9,096 nt of DNA. Source: CAZFZQ01 sp964522845. Its GTDB lineage: Bacteria > Patescibacteriota > Patescibacteriia > GCA-002772895. A program made the translations under genes and the position numbers. The stretch lies in contig CAZFZQ010000034.1 in the NCBI GenBank assembly GCA_964522845.1, positions 1 through 9,096 on the forward strand, read 5' to 3'. The notes beneath the pieces are model-generated. The model made no database searches. It was not told the origin of the DNA and saw only the letters and a program-made list of their open reading frames with translations. Shown here piece after piece: positions 6,296 to 9,096 of the stretch; within the stretch, counting starts at the first letter, position 1, and the number at the start of each line of letters is the position of its first letter.

Positions 6296-6323
6296 AAAAG
6301 ACCTTTCCTGGGTCTCTTTTTTT
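6293..6323 (+). terminator. Rho-independent terminator, probably bidirectional
   Basis: AGACC (6299-6303) pairs with GGTCT (6311-6315), flanked by an A-rich run on the left and seven T (6317-6323) on the right. The A run continues the pairing and provides a T run on the minus strand, so it can also stop the converging DUF11-like transcript. It begins at the stop codon of the FemAB gene. Confidence 0.8.
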
Positions 6324-6463
6324 ATCCCCCACCCCCTCTGCCCTGCGGGCATCTCCCCCTCTAAAGAGCGGGGAGAGGGACGGCTCCTTCTGCCTCTGCC
6401 CCTCTTCAGAGGGGAAGTGCCCGTCCTCGGGCAAAGGGGTGTTTCGCGGGGGCAATGGGGGAT
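6324..6463. repeat. Hairpin-rich MITE-like element with 8-bp terminal inverted repeats
   Basis: ATCCCCCA (6324-6331) and TGGGGGAT (6456-6463) are perfect inverted ends of a roughly 140-bp G/C-block element. Inside are hairpins GCCC/GGGC (6340-6350), CTCT/AGAG (6358-6367), CCCCTCT/AGAGGGG (6400-6415) and GCCCG/CGGGC (6419-6432). Its composition is strongly unlike the surrounding AT-rich DNA. It has no open frame of note and sits between two converging genes. Possible target duplications cannot be judged because both flanks are T-rich. Confidence 0.6.
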
Positions 6464-6467
6464 TTTT

Positions 6468-6502
6468 ATTCGTAATTCGTAATTATTAATTAGTAATTAA
6501 TT
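6468..6502. repeat. Five heptamer units at the end of the DUF11-like gene
   Basis: ATTCGTA, ATTCGTA, ATTATTA, ATTAGTA, ATTAATT run head to tail with a strict 7-bp period. The last unit includes the TAA stop (6499-6497) and the final Asn codon of the minus-strand DUF11-like gene. Confidence 0.65.
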
Positions 6503-8320
6503 TGTCACCTTCCCTCCCGGCGTTACAAACGGATCGTCCGCCAAGGCCGTGGTCTCATCGCCCGCCAAAATAGTGATTGTCCCGCCGGTTGATTTATCAC
6601 GCGCCGTAAATTCAACACTTTTCAACAAATCCATAACTTTTCCGGCATTTGTTATATTTGGAGTTACCGCCAAATCAAATTGCGCAGATACGGCGCCTAA
6701 TGACGCTGGCATCAAATTTAATGACCAAACGATTTTTTTCAAAGACGAATCAAGCTCCGCCGTTCCCGCATCGGCAGAGGGCGACGCAAACACCACGCCG
6801 TCCGGCAAATTTCCAGCGATGTTCAAATTTTCCAAATCATGCATGGAATTTGTTATTTTCCAATAGACCCGCACCGTAGTTTTTTCTCCCACCTTGGGCG
6901 GTATAGGACCGGAGCCGACCGCATTATTATTAGCATCATAGTATCTCGCCTGGCTCGTAAACACCGCATCGCTCAAAACAAAAGTTGTCACTTTTCCGGC
7001 TTGCAATTTTCTTTTGACCGAAACATTTCCCGCGCGCTCTATCCCCGCTGTGAGCGACGCGTCCACTTTGTAATCACGGTATGACGGGCTTTGCGGCTTG
7101 GAAATTATCCCCAAGGAAAAATCAATATTTTTTTCTTCGCCAGGTTTTATTTTTGCCAAACCCGCGATTTCATTTTTTGTCCAAACCACGGACTCTCCGT
7201 CAACGCGCCCGCCATTCGCGTCATTTAGCGATGCCCAATTGACGATCGTACGCCCTTGCTCTTTTGGCACGCCCGCGATATTCATGCGTAATGTCACATT
7301 ATAAAGCGGGGCATTGCCTTCATTTTTATAAACAATAGAATAATTTATCGGCTCGCCCCAACGCACACCCGCGGCATCTGCGGCGCCATTGGCTGAAACC
7401 GTCATCACCAAATCGCCGCCCACAACTTCAGTCGTCATTTTCTTTTCTATCAGCCCCAAAAACGTTCCGTCTTTGTCAATAATGCCCAATTTCAAAATAA
7501 CATCTTTCACGCCTTTGGCCGCGGAAGAAAACGAACCCTTGATTTCCGCCTCGCCGTCAGCGCCGGCTTCCAGCTTTCCGATTTCCCAGCGATTATTTTT
7601 GCCGATGGCGGGCGTAGAAGTGGCTATCACAAATTCATCGGGAAGCACGGCATCAATCGCGACCTTATCCAGCGTTTCATTTGATTTATTTTTATATGTT
7701 AATTTGTAAGTCACCGTATCACCGACCGTCAATTTATCCGGCCCGTCAAGCGATCCGTCAAAAACCGAACCGCCGATTGTCACTTCAAGATTGCCGACTT
7801 TTTCAAAATTGGAATTAAAGTTGGACGGCTTGTAAGTTAAGACCGCCTGCAGCTGGAGCTTCTCTCCCTCAGGCGCAAAAAATTTTCCCGTAAATTTTAC
7901 GCTCTTTTCCTCGCCGACCGCGAGCGTTCCGATTTTCAAATTATTTTTATCGCCCAAAATCGGATCGGAACCGGAAAGAATAAAATTCTTAGGGAAGTAA
8001 AGGCCGATTTCCGAACTGGCCAAAGGAAAACTTTCGCTGTTTTTATATTTTACCTCATATTGGACAACTTCCCCGGCTGTGACTTTTTGGCTGCCGAGAA
8101 TATTTATTTTTACATTATCCGACGCGCCCGCGCCAAACCGGCTGAAAAATATTATGCCAAGCCACGAAACGGCCGAAATCAGGCCAAAAAAAATAATCAG
8201 CCCGACCAGCATGCTCCGTTTTTTTGGTTTTATTTTTTTGACTTGCATATCAAATTTCTTGCCGCCGTCATCTTGATAAATTTCTTTTAGAGTATTATTT
8301 ATTTCTTTTTTATTAGGCAT
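6497..8320 (-). CDS. Surface protein with four DUF11-like Ig-fold domains, single membrane anchor
   Basis: This 607-residue protein has a charged cytoplasmic N-terminus (1-36, ending KKIKPKKRS), one hydrophobic segment (about 37-60) and a large outer part. Four beta-rich domains are marked by a recurring strand: GEVVQYEVKYKN (83-94), GDTVTYKLTYKNKS (200-213), GEPINYSIVYKNEG (322-335) and GEKTTVRVYWKITNS (478-492). Each is followed by a 'P-x-x-F/V-x-x' strand such as LPDEFVIA or LPDGVVFA. This is the pattern of DUF11/conserved-repeat domains found in bacterial and archaeal cell-surface proteins. There is no sorting signal, enzyme motif or second membrane helix, and hardly any Cys. The ATG at 8320 lacks a Shine-Dalgarno and is preceded by a repeat array. 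It lies downstream of the DUF4012-type gene and is probably co-transcribed. Role in the envelope is inferred; partner unknown. Confidence 0.8.
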   Translation of the reverse strand: MPNKKEINNTLKEIYQDDGGKKFDMQVKKIKPKKRSMLVGLIIFFGLISAVSWLGIIFFSRFGAGASDNVKINILGSQKVTAGEVVQYEVKYKNSESFPLASSEIGLYFPKNFILSGSDPILGDKNNLKIGTLAVGEEKSVKFTGKFFAPEGEKLQLQAVLTYKPSNFNSNFEKVGNLEVTIGGSVFDGSLDGPDKLTVGDTVTYKLTYKNKSNETLDKVAIDAVLPDEFVIATSTPAIGKNNRWEIGKLEAGADGEAEIKGSFSSAAKGVKDVILKLGIIDKDGTFLGLIEKKMTTEVVGGDLVMTVSANGAADAAGVRWGEPINYSIVYKNEGNAPLYNVTLRMNIAGVPKEQGRTIVNWASLNDANGGRVDGESVVWTKNEIAGLAKIKPGEEKNIDFSLGIISKPQSPSYRDYKVDASLTAGIERAGNVSVKRKLQAGKVTTFVLSDAVFTSQARYYDANNNAVGSGPIPPKVGEKTTVRVYWKITNSMHDLENLNIAGNLPDGVVFASPSADAGTAELDSSLKKIVWSLNLMPASLGAVSAQFDLAVTPNITNAGKVMDLLKSVEFTARDKSTGGTITILAGDETTALADDPFVTPGGKVTN

Positions 8321-8330
8321 AATAGCAGTT

Positions 8331-8420
8331 AGGTTATCAGGTTCATAGGTGATTAGGTTGACAGGTTTCAGAAACTTTCATTCCTATTAACCTATAAACC
8401 TATCCACCTATCAACCTGTT
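8331..8420. repeat. Inverted array of 8-bp units between two envelope genes
   Basis: The left half has five units, AGGTTATC, AGGTTCAT, AGGTGATT, AGGTTGAC, AGGTTTCA (8331-8370). The right half has TTCCTATT, AACCTATA, AACCTATC, CACCTATC, AACCTGTT (8381-8420), the complementary type in opposite orientation around a 10-base centre. The AGGT/ACCT cores pair in register. It fills the gap between the DUF4012-type stop codon, with which it shares one base, and the untranslated start region of the DUF11-like gene. Confidence 0.75.
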
Positions 8421-9096
8421 TAGTTCTCTACCACCACTCCGTAATATTTGTCGCTATTTAGATTGGCCTCATATTGCCAGCCGTCATTTTGCAACGCCAC
8501 GCCGGCGCCCACGCGGGCGACCGTTTTTTCATTATTTAATTTTACGCTGCTTTTGAAAAAAGTATTTTTCGCGCCGGGCTGTTTTTCAATTAACATTGTA
8601 TAGGTAGAAAAATTATTTGTTAACCCCAAAGATTCTTTATACCCGCCTTCATGGCTGATTATTATTCTATTAGGCAATTTATATTTAAATGTTACCGTAG
8701 CTTCCTGCCCCGGGTCAACCATTATCCAATTGCCGAAAACCGTCCGCCCGAATTCATTATTAACGCGCGTCCCGCTCTTAGGATCAACAAAAACCGTACC
8801 CTCTACTCGTTTCAAATCCAAGTCCCTCGCGTATCCTTCGCGCACCGGCTTAAACAGCCCGCCCGGCGGGGCGGTGAAGCCCGTAGCTTGCAGCAGTTCC
8901 GCGCCTTGTGGCACATAAAGGCGCAGATAGTTTACATTTCTTACGCCGGAAAAAAGCGCGCCCTTCACGCCCGTGTGCCGGCGCGTTATTTTTACCGTAT
9001 TTACAATGCTTCCATCGGCTCCGATTTCCGAAATATGGCTGATTTCTTTGATAATCTTGCCGTCGGTTTTTTGTCCGGCAATATTGGTGTCAATCA
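8420..9096 (-). CDS. DUF4012-type protein, C-terminal part (5' end outside the window)
   Basis: The frame is open to the right edge, giving the last 224 complete codons. There is no start in the window: a GTG at 8968 is internal, since the upstream codons continue a family-like stretch (KIIKEISHISEIGADGSVIN, then VTKITRRHTG). Recognisable family pieces are VNYLRLYVPQGAELLQATGF, the GTVFVDPKSGTRVNNEFGRT stretch, and VFGNWIMVDPGQEATVTFKY. These match the C-terminal extracellular part of DUF4012 proteins, common in Patescibacteria and other bacteria and thought to be envelope-associated. The function is not known. It ends in TAA and is followed by the octamer array and the DUF11-like gene on the same strand, suggesting a shared envelope operon. 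Confidence 0.75.
   Translation of the reverse strand, partial: IDTNIAGQKTDGKIIKEISHISEIGADGSIVNTVKITRRHTGVKGALFSGVRNVNYLRLYVPQGAELLQATGFTAPPGGLFKPVREGYARDLDLKRVEGTVFVDPKSGTRVNNEFGRTVFGNWIMVDPGQEATVTFKYKLPNRIIISHEGGYKESLGLTNNFSTYTMLIEKQPGAKNTFFKSSVKLNNEKTVARVGAGVALQNDGWQYEANLNSDKYYGVVVEN

Noticed and set aside
6324..6502. CRISPR array
   Set aside because: The repeats here are inverted hairpins and 7-bp tandem units without spacers of constant length, and no cas gene is present.
8420..8968. Complete 182-residue gene starting at the GTG at 8968
   Set aside because: The frame is open from the GTG to the window edge and the upstream codons encode family-like sequence, so the gene is a 5'-truncated piece of a larger one.
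1..9096. Reassigned TGA (as in Absconditabacteria/Gracilibacteria)
   Set aside because: All genes read through with the standard code and no TGA is needed in frame. No gene ends in TGA, but seven stops are too few to argue from.

Overview
The window looks like chromosomal DNA of a Candidate Phyla Radiation (Patescibacteria) bacterium. This is an inference from gene content: a eukaryote-like (type 2) IleRS, a short FemAB/FemX protein, an RpiB with a GSAEG loop, and a DUF4012-type gene beside a DUF11-like surface protein. No rRNA, tRNA or ribosomal-protein gene is present to confirm it. All six complete genes plus the partial right-edge gene end in TAA or TAG, and no frame needs TGA read as an amino acid.

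Layout, left to right. A possible 5' gene fragment runs off the left edge (1-41, minus). Then come rpiB (44-496, minus), a membrane-anchored or secreted HExxH metalloprotease (568-1752, minus, TTG start with a good Shine-Dalgarno and a stop-overlapping terminator), and a divergent intergenic region holding promoters in both directions. A tight plus-strand operon follows: ileS (1974-4922), ruvA (4924-5472) and a FemAB-family peptidoglycan bridge gene (5474-6295). The intergenic gaps in this operon are one base each, and it ends in a probable bidirectional terminator. Two minus-strand envelope genes converge on it: a four-domain DUF11-like ectodomain protein (6497-8320) and, running off the right edge, the C-terminal part of a DUF4012-type protein (8420-9096).

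Gene functions are mostly recognisable housekeeping or envelope functions. Sugar-phosphate isomerisation, isoleucyl-tRNA charging and Holliday-junction binding sit beside three or four envelope or extracytoplasmic proteins: the metalloprotease, FemX-like, DUF11-like and DUF4012-type proteins.

The least ordinary signal is the repeat content. An 83-bp palindromic element with a cloverleaf-like fold fills the ileS leader up to 8 bases before the start codon. A palindromic element of the 'VIPAKAGIQ' kind is carried in frame near the IleRS C-terminus. A roughly 140-bp hairpin-rich element with perfect 8-bp terminal inverted repeats lies between the convergent genes. Low-copy tandem arrays with a period of 7 bp occur at three places, two of them inside ileS and one forming the stop codon of the DUF11-like gene. 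An inverted array of 8-bp units separates the DUF4012 and DUF11-like genes. I found no CRISPR array, transposase, prophage gene or tRNA, and no multi-gene system that I can call new.
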